Both the position numbers and the translations under genes were made by a program. Shown here piece after piece: positions 17,470-26,123 of a stretch of 64,000 nucleotides of DNA (position 1 is its first letter; the number at the start of each line of letters is the position of its first letter). This DNA is from Lachnospiraceae bacterium. Its GTDB lineage: Bacteria > Bacillota > Clostridia > Lachnospirales > Lachnospiraceae. The stretch lies in assembly GCA_022845955.1 (NCBI GenBank), contig AP025576.1:6510001-6574000 (forward strand), written 5' to 3'. The notes beneath the pieces are model-generated. The model was not told the DNA's origin and searched no databases. It saw only the letters and a list, made by a program, of their open reading frames with translations.

Positions 17470-17501
17470 AAAGGGGAAGCACCCTGGGGCACTTCCCCTT
17501 T
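17470..17501 (-). promoter_or_regulatory. Stem-loop between binding-protein and permease genes
   Basis: A 10-bp stem (AAAGGGGAAG with CTTCCCCTTT) starts 3 bases after the lipoprotein stop and is followed by TTTCTG on the minus strand. Such hairpins often protect binding-protein mRNA or partially terminate, giving more binding protein than permease. The role here is inferred from position. Confidence 0.6.
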
Positions 17502-17504
17502 TGC

Positions 17505-18956
17505 TCATTGCTGCAGCGCTTTTGTTATTACTTCGTCTCCTGAGGTTTTCCAGTCGCCGAGCATCGTTTCCGCACTCTTATCCCCGGTAAAGTAGGACTG
17601 GAGCTGGACATAAAAGGTCTCTCTGAAATCAGACCACCATGGCTCCAGCACCCCTATGGAAGAATCCGCATATGCCGCTGTGCTGGCGGCAGCCCTTTTT
17701 GCCTGCTCATTCAGTGTTTCATCCCCGTAATCCACGTCCAAATCCTTTAATACGGTGGAATTTCCGGTCTGTACACACACCTCCTGGCTGTATTCCTGGT
17801 TTTCCAGGAAGGTCTGGATCACCTTGCGGGCCGCTTCTGTTTTTGCTTCGTCCCCGCTGTTTTTAAATACGGTAAAGCCTGTGCTGCCCCAGCTCATCAC
17901 ATGGGGATCCGCCTTTCCGTCCGGTGTGGGGATTTCATAAATATCCACGTCAAAGGCCTGGATATCACCGCTGTCAATTTGTTTTTTCACATTCACCGCT
18001 TCACCGGTCCCTGTGCTGACGAACATACAGGCAAGCTTCTGGCTGTACCAGTTGGGGCGGATATCGTTATCCACGGTAGTGGCAGCGCCCGCAGGCACCA
18101 GCTCCTCGTCTATGAGTGTCCGGAACAGCCCCAGCGTTGCGGCGGCTTTTGTCTCATCCACCGCAACAAGCGTATGCTCTTCATTCAGGATATCGCTCCC
18201 CCCGCTCATCAGGAAGGAATAATATACCGCATCGGAGGACTTGCTTCCTGCAAAAAGCTGGGTGGCATAAATATTCTGATCCTCTCCTTTTTCCCTTGCC
18301 GCCCTGCAGAACTCCAGGAATTCCTCATAAGACCAGTGTATTTTATCCTCCGGAAGCAGGTCATAAATACCCAGCTCCTTTGCGAGCGACACATTCACGG
18401 TGATGTTATAGCCCTGAGACAGGTTGATGGGAATATAGCCCTGGACTGCGTCCAGCTTCCCGGTATCCAGGACGCCTTCATATAAAAGCGGTCTGAGCGC
18501 TTCCGCGGTATCCGTGATATCTGCCGTCAGACCGCCTCCGATTGCCGGCGCAATCCGGGAATAGGTATCCAGATACAGATCCGGCGTTGCTCCGGTTGCC
18601 ATTGCTACCGTCACCTTTTCCGGTCCCGCATCCCATGTCAATACCTCTGTATTCAAAATAATCCCATACTTGTCCTTTACCTCCTGCGCCAAATCCCGGC
18701 TCATTTTTTCATCAAAGCCTTCGTACAGCGGCATGTACCAGAAGGTAATCTCCGTTCCCTCCAAATCAGCCTGCGGCGTATCCGCTGCCGTTTCCCGGAC
18801 AGATGCCTCCTGATCCGGTGTCTTTGCCGTCTCAACGGTTTCTGCGGAAACGGCTGCCGTATCCTTCGTTTCCGGCACCTCCGCCTTTTCCTGACATGCG
18901 GCCAGCATCATGCCCGCAAGCAATACAGCAAGTATTCTTCTGCCTTTCTTTTTCAT
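17505..18956 (-). CDS. Extracellular sugar-binding lipoprotein (family 1)
   Basis: A 483-aa lipoprotein. The signal peptide ends in the lipobox LAAC with Cys21, then a Glu/Thr/Ala-rich linker (22-65) leads to the binding domain starting near TEITFWYMPLYEGFDEKM. The mature part has the CUT1 binding-protein layout, with VMSWGSTGFTVFKNS near residue 355. It would deliver oligosaccharides to the two downstream permeases. A short GTCCGC/GCGGAC hairpin and GGAGAGGGGG precede the ATG. Confidence 0.92.
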   Translation of the reverse strand: MKKKGRRILAVLLAGMMLAACQEKAEVPETKDTAAVSAETVETAKTPDQEASVRETAADTPQADLEGTEITFWYMPLYEGFDEKMSRDLAQEVKDKYGIILNTEVLTWDAGPEKVTVAMATGATPDLYLDTYSRIAPAIGGGLTADITDTAEALRPLLYEGVLDTGKLDAVQGYIPINLSQGYNITVNVSLAKELGIYDLLPEDKIHWSYEEFLEFCRAAREKGEDQNIYATQLFAGSKSSDAVYYSFLMSGGSDILNEEHTLVAVDETKAAATLGLFRTLIDEELVPAGAATTVDNDIRPNWYSQKLACMFVSTGTGEAVNVKKQIDSGDIQAFDVDIYEIPTPDGKADPHVMSWGSTGFTVFKNSGDEAKTEAARKVIQTFLENQEYSQEVCVQTGNSTVLKDLDVDYGDETLNEQAKRAAASTAAYADSSIGVLEPWWSDFRETFYVQLQSYFTGDKSAETMLGDWKTSGDEVITKALQQ

Positions 18957-19030
18957 GGAACCCCCTCTCCGTCCGCATCGGCGGACATTGATTTCTTCTG
19001 TAAACAGTTCATGTCCTGCAGGATAGCTAT

Positions 19031-19058
19031 ATTATAACCGGTACCTTTACGCAATAAA
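19031..19058 (-). promoter_or_regulatory. Candidate promoter of the rhamnosidase transport operon
   Basis: A perfect minus-strand -10, TATAAT, lies at 19031-19036. The -35 region is weak (TTTATT at 19053-19058, 16-base spacer), as expected for an activator-dependent promoter. It is 75 bases upstream of the lipoprotein ATG. Confidence 0.6.
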
Positions 19059-19092
19059 ATCAGGCCTGTTTGGAAATCCTCCGGATTTCCGC

Positions 19093-19120
19093 CTTAAGAT
19101 CCCTCACGTTTTCTTAAGAT
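19093..19120 (-). promoter_or_regulatory. Direct repeat ATCTTAAG, possible AraC-type activator site
   Basis: The octamer CTTAAGAT (plus strand) occurs at 19093-19100 and 19113-19120, exactly 20 bp apart, about 35 bp upstream of the weak -35. AraC-family proteins usually bind direct repeats about two helical turns apart upstream of -35. The second copy overlaps the regulator gene's stop codon. Confidence 0.5.
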
Positions 19121-20709
19121 TCCGGATTTTCCGCATATTCCCTGGGCCGTTTTCCGGTTAGCTTCTTAAATACCTCATAAAAATAAGAGGGATTGCTGTA
19201 ACCGACCTCCAGCGCTATCTGGTAAATTTTCATATTACTGTCCCGCAGAAGCGTTTTGGCCTGCTCTATTCTGACCAGATTCAGATATTCCACAAAGGTG
19301 AATCCCGTTTCCTCCTTGAAAAGGCTGCAGAAATAGACGGCGGACAGGCCGATAGACTCACTCACCTGGGATAAATTCAGCTGTTCCTCCCGGTAATGCT
19401 CCCGGATATACCATTTTGCCTTTTCTATGACACGTTTCCCTTTTTTCTCGCTTTTCTGCTGCTTATACGCCTTTATCTGTCCGCATACTTCCAGCAGGAC
19501 GCCCTGCAGCTCCAGAGGCTCCCGGCACTGCAGCAAGGAGAAATAGGGATCCTCCTTAAAGCAGCCTTCCATATCCCAGCGGATTTCCCGGCACGAGGTG
19601 AGGATATCCGATAACAGCCTGATACACTCCTTCTGGATACAGGAAAAAGACCCCTTTGAAGCAAGCAGCAGCCGGTTCATATAGGTTCCCACCGCCTGTC
19701 TGGTATCCAGGATACCGGCCGAACCGGAGAGCCGGATGACCTCCCCGGCCTCTTTTTCCAGGCGGATGGGTTCCCTTTCCTCCAAAACCAGTACATTCTC
19801 GATCATCGTCACATGATTCCTGCTGTAGATGCTGCTGTAATCCAGAGCCTGCCGTGCCCCTTCGCAGCTGGCAGGCAGTTCCTTCATCCGGTCCACCAGG
19901 CGGCCCACCCCGGCCTGGAAATCATAATGGGAATAGGTCTGAAGCTTGTCCCTGACCCGCATCAACATTTTCTCCGCCGCTTCTTTATCCGGCTCCTTCA
20001 TCTGGATACAGACAAGCCCCTGGGAATAATCTTTCCAGAGCACCCGGCATATCAGCCGGTACTCGTTTCCGATTTCCGAAATCATATTTTGCAGGGCGAA
20101 CTGGAAAACTTCCTTATCAACAATTTTCATACGTCCGAAATCGGGTACCAGAGCCGCCGCCTGAAAATAATTACCCGTTCTTTCCAGATTCAGCTTGTCC
20201 AGATGGCGCTTCAGTTCTTCTTCTGTTTCCTCCACCCCTTCCAGCACTTGCAGCATATACCTGTCCTGGAGGAGGGGCAGGTTCTCCTGAAGGATATCCT
20301 CCATGCGCTGGAATTTTGCCAGCTCCTCCGTCTTTTTCTGTATATTGGATACCGCCTTTTGCAGCGCCGCGATAAGTTCTTCCGGATCCAGCGGCTTCAA
20401 AAGGAAATCCACCGTTCCGGTCTTAATGGCTTCCCTTGCATATTCCAAAGTCCCGAAACCCGTTATCAGCACAATCTGGATATCCGTTTCCTTTTCCGCA
20501 AACCGGCGGGCCAGCTCCATTCCGTCGATTAACGGGATATTAATGTCCGTCAGCACGATATGGGGATCGTACTGCATGAACAGAGCCATAGCTTCCTCCC
20601 CCTCCGAGGCCTCAGCCGCCAGCTCAAGCCCCATCCTTTCCCAGGGAATGATTTCCTTGATATGCTCCCGTATTGCCGTGTCATCGTCAATTATCATCAG
20701 TCTGTACAT
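19114..20709 (-). CDS. Response regulator, YesN type (REC + AraC HTH)
   Basis: A 531-aa protein. The receiver domain (1-120) has acidic IIDDD, phosphoacceptor Asp in IVLTDINIPLIDGME (about residue 55) and Lys in DFLLKPLD. A helical linker (about 120-420) follows. The C-terminal AraC helix-turn-helix pair (about 425-531) has LNLSQVSESIGLSAVYFCSLFKEETG and IYQIALEVGYSNPSYFYEVFKKLTG. Its start overlaps the kinase gene by 23 bases, so they are a coupled pair probably driving the downstream transport operon. Confidence 0.95.
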   Translation of the reverse strand: MYRLMIIDDDTAIREHIKEIIPWERMGLELAAEASEGEEAMALFMQYDPHIVLTDINIPLIDGMELARRFAEKETDIQIVLITGFGTLEYAREAIKTGTVDFLLKPLDPEELIAALQKAVSNIQKKTEELAKFQRMEDILQENLPLLQDRYMLQVLEGVEETEEELKRHLDKLNLERTGNYFQAAALVPDFGRMKIVDKEVFQFALQNMISEIGNEYRLICRVLWKDYSQGLVCIQMKEPDKEAAEKMLMRVRDKLQTYSHYDFQAGVGRLVDRMKELPASCEGARQALDYSSIYSRNHVTMIENVLVLEEREPIRLEKEAGEVIRLSGSAGILDTRQAVGTYMNRLLLASKGSFSCIQKECIRLLSDILTSCREIRWDMEGCFKEDPYFSLLQCREPLELQGVLLEVCGQIKAYKQQKSEKKGKRVIEKAKWYIREHYREEQLNLSQVSESIGLSAVYFCSLFKEETGFTFVEYLNLVRIEQAKTLLRDSNMKIYQIALEVGYSNPSYFYEVFKKLTGKRPREYAENPES

Positions 20710-22423
20710 GCTCCGCCATCTCCTCCGGTATCGTCAAAACCACCTTGGTATACTCGCCAAATTCGCTTTCCAGGCACATTGTGCACCTTGGCCCGTAGTA
20801 CAGCTTCAGCCTTCTGTATACATTCCAGAGTCCAAAGCTGTTCCCCTGGCATTTTTCTTCCCGCACTGCCTCCCCGATCCGAAGCATTTTTTCCTGTTCC
20901 ATCCCCATGCCGTTATCCGTAACCACGATGCGGATAACGGCCTCTTCTTCCTTCCCCGTCCGGTCTATGGCAATCCGTATCCACCCATCGTTGATATTTC
21001 CGGAAAAAGCGTGCAGATACGCATTTTCCACAATCGGCTGCAGGGTAATGCGGGGTACTTTTACGGAAAGAAAGGCTTCCGGGATTTCCGTTACCAGATC
21101 GATTTTCTTCCCTCTGCACAGCATCTGCAGCTGCATATAATAGCGGATGTGTTCCAGTTCGGTGCGTATGGTATGAAAGGTGTCTCCTTTTCCTAAAGAC
21201 AGCTTAAAGAACCCGCTCATGGAACGCAGTATCGTAAGCGCCATATCCATATTGCTCTTTTCCATATAGAAAATAGCCACATCCAGTGTGTTATACAGCA
21301 GATGAGGATTGATCTGTGCCTGGAGGAACTTCATCTCCCCGAACTGGAGCTGCTTCTGTTTTTTCTTGTCCTCCTCTATATACCCTCTGATATCATCCAG
21401 CATTTTATTATAGGTTCTTCCCAGGTAATCCACTTCATCCCTGCTTCTTCCCTGATATCGCAGCTGCAGGTTACCGGCTCTCGTCTGTTCCATGATATCC
21501 TTCAGGTGCTTAATGTTGCGGGTTAATCCCCTGGAAATGAAACAGGCGGCGGCCATGGACAGCAGGGTGCATATCCCTGCGGCAGCAAGCATGGTAAAAA
21601 ACACCGTATCCTGCGTGGTTTTCAGAATAGTGTTTTCAGGGACCGCCGCCAGGTACCATCCCTTGTCCCCCACCGGGACATAGAAAACCGTGCCTGCTTC
21701 CTCCTGCCCCAGGGCGACCTTTTTCCCTATTTCAGAGAGGTTCCCAGCTGAAATTACGGTGCCGTCCGCATCCGTCAGGAAACTTTCCTCTCCGAAAAAA
21801 GAATACATATTTCTCAAAACCTTCTCTTTCACATAGAATACAAGCATCCCCACCGGTTCATTGGAGCTCACATCCCGCAATATCCGCACATTCATAAAAT
21901 AGGGTTCCCGAATGCCGTTCTGCAGCGCTATCGTTACCGGAATCCATAACCCATAGCTGCTTTCCTCCGAAAACCCTTTGTCATATTCCTCTATTTCCTC
22001 CATACAGCTGCTATAATCCGAATGTCCGAAATTATTTTCAAGGCCCGCCGAAACGGAAAAACCATCCTTCCGGTACAAAGTAATCTGGCTGATGGAAGAA
22101 GCGGTATTCAGAATCCTGAGGAAATTCCCGTAAACCTGGTTATGCAGTTCCACCGGATCCTCTACCGCATGTTTGCTCAACAGCGTTTTGCGCATATTTT
22201 TATCAAAGAATAAAGAAATCGCCGTATATTCCGTCGCATCCATTTTTTCCGCTATATTCTCCCCTGCAACCTCCAGGTTAGACTCCTGAAGCAGCCGGTT
22301 CATTCGGACCGCTTCCGTCCTGAACCGGGTATAAAGAAGCGCTATCCCCAAAAACATGATAATCAGACTGGTAACGAACAGGCTCCCCGCTATTTTCCCC
22401 ATCAGACCGGACCGCTTTTTCAA
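20687..22423 (-). CDS. Membrane sensor histidine kinase, YesM type
   Basis: A 578-aa kinase. TM1 (about 11-32) and TM2 (about 265-290) flank an extracytoplasmic sensor, followed by HAMP (about 290-345). The His_kinase segment LQAQINPHLLYNTLDVAIFYMEKS carries the phosphorylated His. The ATPase domain has IVENAYLHAF (N box) and VTDNGMGM. The start is TTG, 8 bases after AGGAGG; the nearby ATG is out of frame. It is paired with the YesN-type regulator and likely senses a sugar or bound binding protein. Confidence 0.93.
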   Translation of the reverse strand: MKKRSGLMGKIAGSLFVTSLIIMFLGIALLYTRFRTEAVRMNRLLQESNLEVAGENIAEKMDATEYTAISLFFDKNMRKTLLSKHAVEDPVELHNQVYGNFLRILNTASSISQITLYRKDGFSVSAGLENNFGHSDYSSCMEEIEEYDKGFSEESSYGLWIPVTIALQNGIREPYFMNVRILRDVSSNEPVGMLVFYVKEKVLRNMYSFFGEESFLTDADGTVISAGNLSEIGKKVALGQEEAGTVFYVPVGDKGWYLAAVPENTILKTTQDTVFFTMLAAAGICTLLSMAAACFISRGLTRNIKHLKDIMEQTRAGNLQLRYQGRSRDEVDYLGRTYNKMLDDIRGYIEEDKKKQKQLQFGEMKFLQAQINPHLLYNTLDVAIFYMEKSNMDMALTILRSMSGFFKLSLGKGDTFHTIRTELEHIRYYMQLQMLCRGKKIDLVTEIPEAFLSVKVPRITLQPIVENAYLHAFSGNINDGWIRIAIDRTGKEEEAVIRIVVTDNGMGMEQEKMLRIGEAVREEKCQGNSFGLWNVYRRLKLYYGPRCTMCLESEFGEYTKVVLTIPEEMAEHVQTDDN

Positions 22424-22544
22424 TATGCATACCTCCTTTGTGTAGAATCACCCAGTTTCAGCATAGCATATCTCATTTTCCAAGCCTATCAGGAATCTTA
22501 TCATTTACTCTGGTAAATTAAGGGGTACCGCCCGGGGCGGCGGA

Positions 22545-23249
22545 TCACCTGGTATTCAAATACTCCATAATTGCCATATGGATATTCCAGGCAACCTTCT
22601 CCTGATAATAGTCATTGCAGAGCTTTTCCGCCTCCGCACTGTTGGAAAGGAAACCGCATTCCACGATAACAATAGGCTTACCCGTTTTTTTCAGCAGATA
22701 ATAGCTGTCATTCGCTTTAGCCTGGCGGTGGTTCTCCGGATCCAGATATTGAATCATCCGGTTTTGTATCTTTTCTGCCAGTTCCTTGCTCATAACGCTG
22801 CTATTGAAATAGAAAACCTGTGCCCCGTCCACGTATTCCTCCCCGTAGCTGTTCTGGTGAATGCTTACAGCGAGCTGGGGCTGGGCTTCTTCGATAATCT
22901 GGATACGGCGTTTCATATCCTGTACCTTTTTATTAGAAGCGTTTTCATCGTACAGTCCCCCGTCGCTTTCCCGGGTCATTACCACTTTTACATCCGACGC
23001 CTCCAAAAAACTTTTCAGTTTCTCCGCGATCTGCAGGTTCACTTCCTTCTCCAGGGCTCCGTTAATTCCGATTTTCCCCGGATCATCCCCTCCATGCCCC
23101 GCATCTATGACCACGCAAAAACGCTCCTCCTTCTGCGCTGTCCCCTCGTTAACCAGAACAGCCGCCTGCCTGGCCGCAAAAAAAACGGACGTGAACAGAA
23201 CAATCGTCACCACGCCCTTAAGAAGCTGTTCTTTAAGTTCCTGCCTCAT
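22545..23249 (-). CDS. N-acetylmuramoyl-L-alanine amidase, CwlD-like
   Basis: A 234-aa Amidase_3 protein with one N-terminal membrane anchor/signal segment (about 11-32). The zinc ligands are His in VVIDAGHGGDDPG, Glu in NGALEKEVNL and His in LAVSIHQNSYG; the catalytic Glu is in IVIVECGFLSN. CwlD amidases make muramic-delta-lactam in spore cortex, so spore formation is suggested; a vegetative role is possible. A terminator separates it from the upstream GH18 gene. Confidence 0.9.
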   Translation of the reverse strand: MRQELKEQLLKGVVTIVLFTSVFFAARQAAVLVNEGTAQKEERFCVVIDAGHGGDDPGKIGINGALEKEVNLQIAEKLKSFLEASDVKVVMTRESDGGLYDENASNKKVQDMKRRIQIIEEAQPQLAVSIHQNSYGEEYVDGAQVFYFNSSVMSKELAEKIQNRMIQYLDPENHRQAKANDSYYLLKKTGKPIVIVECGFLSNSAEAEKLCNDYYQEKVAWNIHMAIMEYLNTR

Positions 23250-23292
23250 AGGAACCTCCCGACTTTTGCTTATTCCATTCTATGTCCCGCCG

Positions 23293-23338
23293 TAAAAAAA
23301 AATGCCTTGCCCGGGATACCCGCAGGCAAAACATTTTC
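23293..23338 (-). terminator. Rho-independent terminator after the GH18 gene
   Basis: On the minus strand, AAAATG...TTTTGCC pairs with GGCAAGG...CATTTT around a GC-rich hairpin, ending in a long T run. It separates the GH18 and cwlD transcripts. Confidence 0.8.
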
Positions 23339-23367
23339 TTGTAACTGTTCAGTTTCTACGGGAATTC

Positions 23368-25038
23368 TCAGCCATTGGTAAAGCCGGATAAAACCTCCCA
23401 TACCTCGGGATGCCCTTTTTCATATCCCAGCTTCCATGCTGCCACACCACCCAGATTATAGTTTTTCATGATATTCATCTTCACTTCCAGAGAACGGGCA
23501 TCCTCAATCCATACCTGATAGAAGGAGTCGCCGTCCTGCACCTCTCCATAATTCTGACAGGTAGTCTCATCCCAGACCGCTTCTATATTCCTTTCGGAAA
23601 GGAAGTTCTGCACAGCGCTCATACCCACGGCCTGGCTCTTTACCTCTCCGCCCACCGTTTCCCATATCCGTGTATAGAAAGGAACGGCATTGATCACTTT
23701 TTCCGAAGGCACGGACTGCACCATAGTGCTGATGCCTTCTTCCACATAACCGATGGAAGCCACACTGCCCGGCTCCTGGGAACCGCCGTAATGCTCATCA
23801 TAACCCATGATAATTACATAATCCGCCACAACCCCCTGTTCCTTCCAGTTGTAGTGGGCGTTATAATTCTTAGGCACATAGTTGTCCACGGAAAGTACCA
23901 GATTATTGGCCCTGCAGGCTATAGACAGCTCTCGTAAGAACTCCACATAATCCTCTCCCGCATCGCTGCTCACCTGCTCCAAATCCACATTAATCCCATC
24001 CACTCCCAGGGCAAGGGCCTCATTCACCAGCCCTTCAATCAGCTTCGCCCTCTTGCTCGTATAAGACAGGATTTCCTTCGTGTTCACATCATAGGTGAAA
24101 TTATCCAGAAGCGCCCACACCTCAAGCCCTCTGCTGTGTGCCGTATTCACGTAATCCGTGCTTCCGATGCTCACAAAATTCCCATCATCATCACTCAGGA
24201 AAAACCAGGTGGGCGATATCACATTCATGCCGGAAATGCCGTCAAGCACCGATTCCAATGTGGAATTAGCCGATTCGCTGGTAACCTGATGCCATCCCAG
24301 ATTGATTTTATGATCCCTGCGGATGCTGGTGTATTCCGGTTCCTGATAATCCGTTACCGGTATCAGCGTCTCACTGCGCCGGTTCTCCAGACGTTTATTC
24401 TCGACATAGCCAAGATAGCCGTCGGCAGTTGCCACCTTGCTCCAGTTTTCCATTTCTTCCAGGATAACGACCTTATCCCCTGCCGATAAGTCCGTCAGGA
24501 TATCACTCTTCACCCCGCCCTGATAACGGACTGCGGTATCCTTCCCGATATCCGCCGCCTGATGTTCACTCCAGCTGGTGGTGAGCACGGCCCGGTTCGG
24601 CTCCTGATACAGGGTAAAGGAAAAATTGGTATATTTCTTCACATAATCCAGAGCCACATACATGGTGCCGCCATCCAGGAAAGCGGGAATATAGCCTTCC
24701 TCTCCGTTAGCTCCGGCCTCCGCCCGTATGATGGTATCCGGTGTGGTATATAAGAGCAGCCCCTCGTTATAATCGGCATAAAACCGGTCATTCAGATAGG
24801 CGTGCACCGTATCCAGGGGCAGATAACATCTGCCCTCCGATAATCTTCCTTTTTCTTCTTTTATTTCATTATTTAATACGAGGGCCACTTCCTCCCCCGT
24901 TTCCAGTCCGTAATAGGCATTGGCGTCCATCCTCTCTTTGGAGTAGGAGAACCGTTCCAGGATCTTCATCCCGGCAGTAATGGCAACAATCACAATAATA
25001 AGGACGACAGCGATTATTACCGGAAGCTTTTTTTTCAT
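23368..25038 (-). CDS. Membrane-anchored GH18 protein with SH3-like domain
   Basis: A 556-aa protein: N-terminal membrane segment (5-25), a copper-amine-oxidase-N-like module (about 45-155), an SH3-like domain (about 165-218, VILEEMENWSKVATADGYLGYV), and a GH18 barrel (about 240-556). The catalytic DxxDxDxE-type motif is D347GINVDLE354; VIIMGYDEHYGG and GVAAWKLGYE complete the barrel. It resembles spore/wall N-acetylglucosaminidases such as SleL/YaaH-type enzymes. It has its own promoter and terminator. Confidence 0.92.
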   Translation of the reverse strand: MKKKLPVIIAVVLIIVIVAITAGMKILERFSYSKERMDANAYYGLETGEEVALVLNNEIKEEKGRLSEGRCYLPLDTVHAYLNDRFYADYNEGLLLYTTPDTIIRAEAGANGEEGYIPAFLDGGTMYVALDYVKKYTNFSFTLYQEPNRAVLTTSWSEHQAADIGKDTAVRYQGGVKSDILTDLSAGDKVVILEEMENWSKVATADGYLGYVENKRLENRRSETLIPVTDYQEPEYTSIRRDHKINLGWHQVTSESANSTLESVLDGISGMNVISPTWFFLSDDDGNFVSIGSTDYVNTAHSRGLEVWALLDNFTYDVNTKEILSYTSKRAKLIEGLVNEALALGVDGINVDLEQVSSDAGEDYVEFLRELSIACRANNLVLSVDNYVPKNYNAHYNWKEQGVVADYVIIMGYDEHYGGSQEPGSVASIGYVEEGISTMVQSVPSEKVINAVPFYTRIWETVGGEVKSQAVGMSAVQNFLSERNIEAVWDETTCQNYGEVQDGDSFYQVWIEDARSLEVKMNIMKNYNLGGVAAWKLGYEKGHPEVWEVLSGFTNG

Positions 25039-25064
25039 GTTCCGTATTCCTCCTGACCGTCCTT

Positions 25065-25093
25065 ATTATAACAGACTATTTAAACATCGTCAT
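25065..25093 (-). promoter_or_regulatory. Predicted promoter of the GH18 gene
   Basis: Minus strand: ATGACG (25088-25093), 17-base spacer, TATAAT (25065-25070), about 27 bases before the ATG. The -35 matches consensus at four of six positions. Confidence 0.65.
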
Positions 25094-25130
25094 TACCTAT
25101 TTTTACATAAATCGACAGAAATTGACTTCT

Positions 25131-25186
25131 CCGCCTTCCGCAGCGGCGGTACGGGGGACCGCTTTGTGTGCGGATGACGGCATCCG
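25131..25186. repeat. Cluster of three GC-rich hairpins
   Basis: CCGCC/GGCGG, GCGGT/ACCGC and CGGATG/CATCCG stems follow one another within 56 bases in an otherwise AT-rich gap. They lie downstream of the small 74-aa gene and upstream of the GH18 promoter. They could act as a terminator region or be a REP-like insertion. Confidence 0.55.
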
Positions 25187-25253
25187 TGGTTTTATTATAA
25201 TTTCTCTTGTTATTCAGATAGGAAACAATTATACTGTTAGGTAATAAGAGCTT

Positions 25254-25478
25254 TCAGCGGTATTTTACCTTATCGTACCGTACCTCCCTCAGTTTGCCTT
25301 CCGTATCGGTGACAAAATCGGGCATGTAAACGGTATCTTCACTGACGAAGAATTTTTGGGCGATTTCCTCCGGGGAAGCGGGCCTGTCCTCCAGGTACAG
25401 GGTAACCCCCTTGCTGTGAATTTCCCTCAGATGCTTCTCCAGCTTAATCTCGTCTTCTTCTTTATACATGTCTGACAT
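25254..25478 (-). CDS. Small acidic protein of unknown function
   Basis: 74 aa, MSDMYKEEDEIKLEKHLREI..., rich in Glu, Asp and Lys, with no membrane segment or cysteine. GGAGG lies 7 bases before the ATG, which supports a real gene. The middle part (SPEEIAQKFFVSEDTVYMPDF) could form a small helical domain. No family is recognised. It stands alone between the GH18 gene and a long AT-rich gap. Confidence 0.65.
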   Translation of the reverse strand: MSDMYKEEDEIKLEKHLREIHSKGVTLYLEDRPASPEEIAQKFFVSEDTVYMPDFVTDTEGKLREVRYDKVKYR

Positions 25479-25993
25479 CCTCCGTATTTTCTATACGCAA
25501 AGAACATCCTTCGCAGACACTGCGTTTCCCAAAAGGAACGTGATATATAATTTTGGATATTCTTCCGTATGACTGTTACGGCAATGACGACATTTAAACA
25601 GATAAAACAAGATGCTCCAGGACATGTAGCGCGGAATAAGATAAAAAAACACTTACTGATTTGAATTTTGCGAATTAAACTAAATTTAACGGAAATTTTG
25701 GAAATGGTTTTTATCCCGACAAGCACATAAGCCTGTAAGACATCCTCATACTATATAGATGAGGAGAAGATATAGCGCACGCAGGTAAGATCTGGTGCAA
25801 CTATGTTATTTGCTTAAAATATGATATAATAGAATCATAATAAATGAGATAAAACAACATCTCATCCCGGCTGAAAAACCGCCCTCCTTCTGACACTGAT
25901 TGTCCAGAAGCATCTCTAAATGGAATTATATCCGATAAATGGAAAAATAGCAAGCCGAAATCTTAAAAAAGTTTAAACAGTTTCACAGGATGC
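25479..25993. other. AT-rich intergenic region with a possible small-RNA start
   Basis: No convincing gene. It contains CCTCAT/ATGAGG near 25743-25763 and a TATAAT at 25825-25830 followed 14 bases later by ATGAGAT/ATCTCAT (25844-25865), the layout of a short structured transcript; no good -35 or terminator was found. A 99-codon minus-strand frame overlapping the small 74-aa gene lacks a binding site and is not called. Confidence 0.5.
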
Positions 25994-26022
25994 TTGACTT
26001 ATTTCTTCCATAAGTATAATAT
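25994..26022 (+). promoter_or_regulatory. Predicted mecA promoter
   Basis: TTGACT (25994-25999), 17-base spacer, TAATAT (26017-26022); an overlapping TATAAT at 26015-26020 would give a 15-base spacer. The leader is about 95 bases. Confidence 0.65.
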
Positions 26023-26123
26023 ATTTGATAATCGCAGATACTATACAGATATGTTCATTTTACAGGCATTTTCAGTCACACAAGACAACAATTTCAATAT
26101 CTTTATATTAAGGATGTGAGAAC

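Noticed and set aside
25131..25186. c-di-AMP (ydaO-type) riboswitch
   Set aside because: Only one GGGGGACC-like segment matches, on the strand that does not lead into the GH18 gene, and the other conserved parts are missing.
25427..25726. 99-codon minus-strand frame upstream of the small acidic protein
   Set aside because: It overlaps the better-supported 74-aa gene, has no ribosome-binding site and shows no family features.
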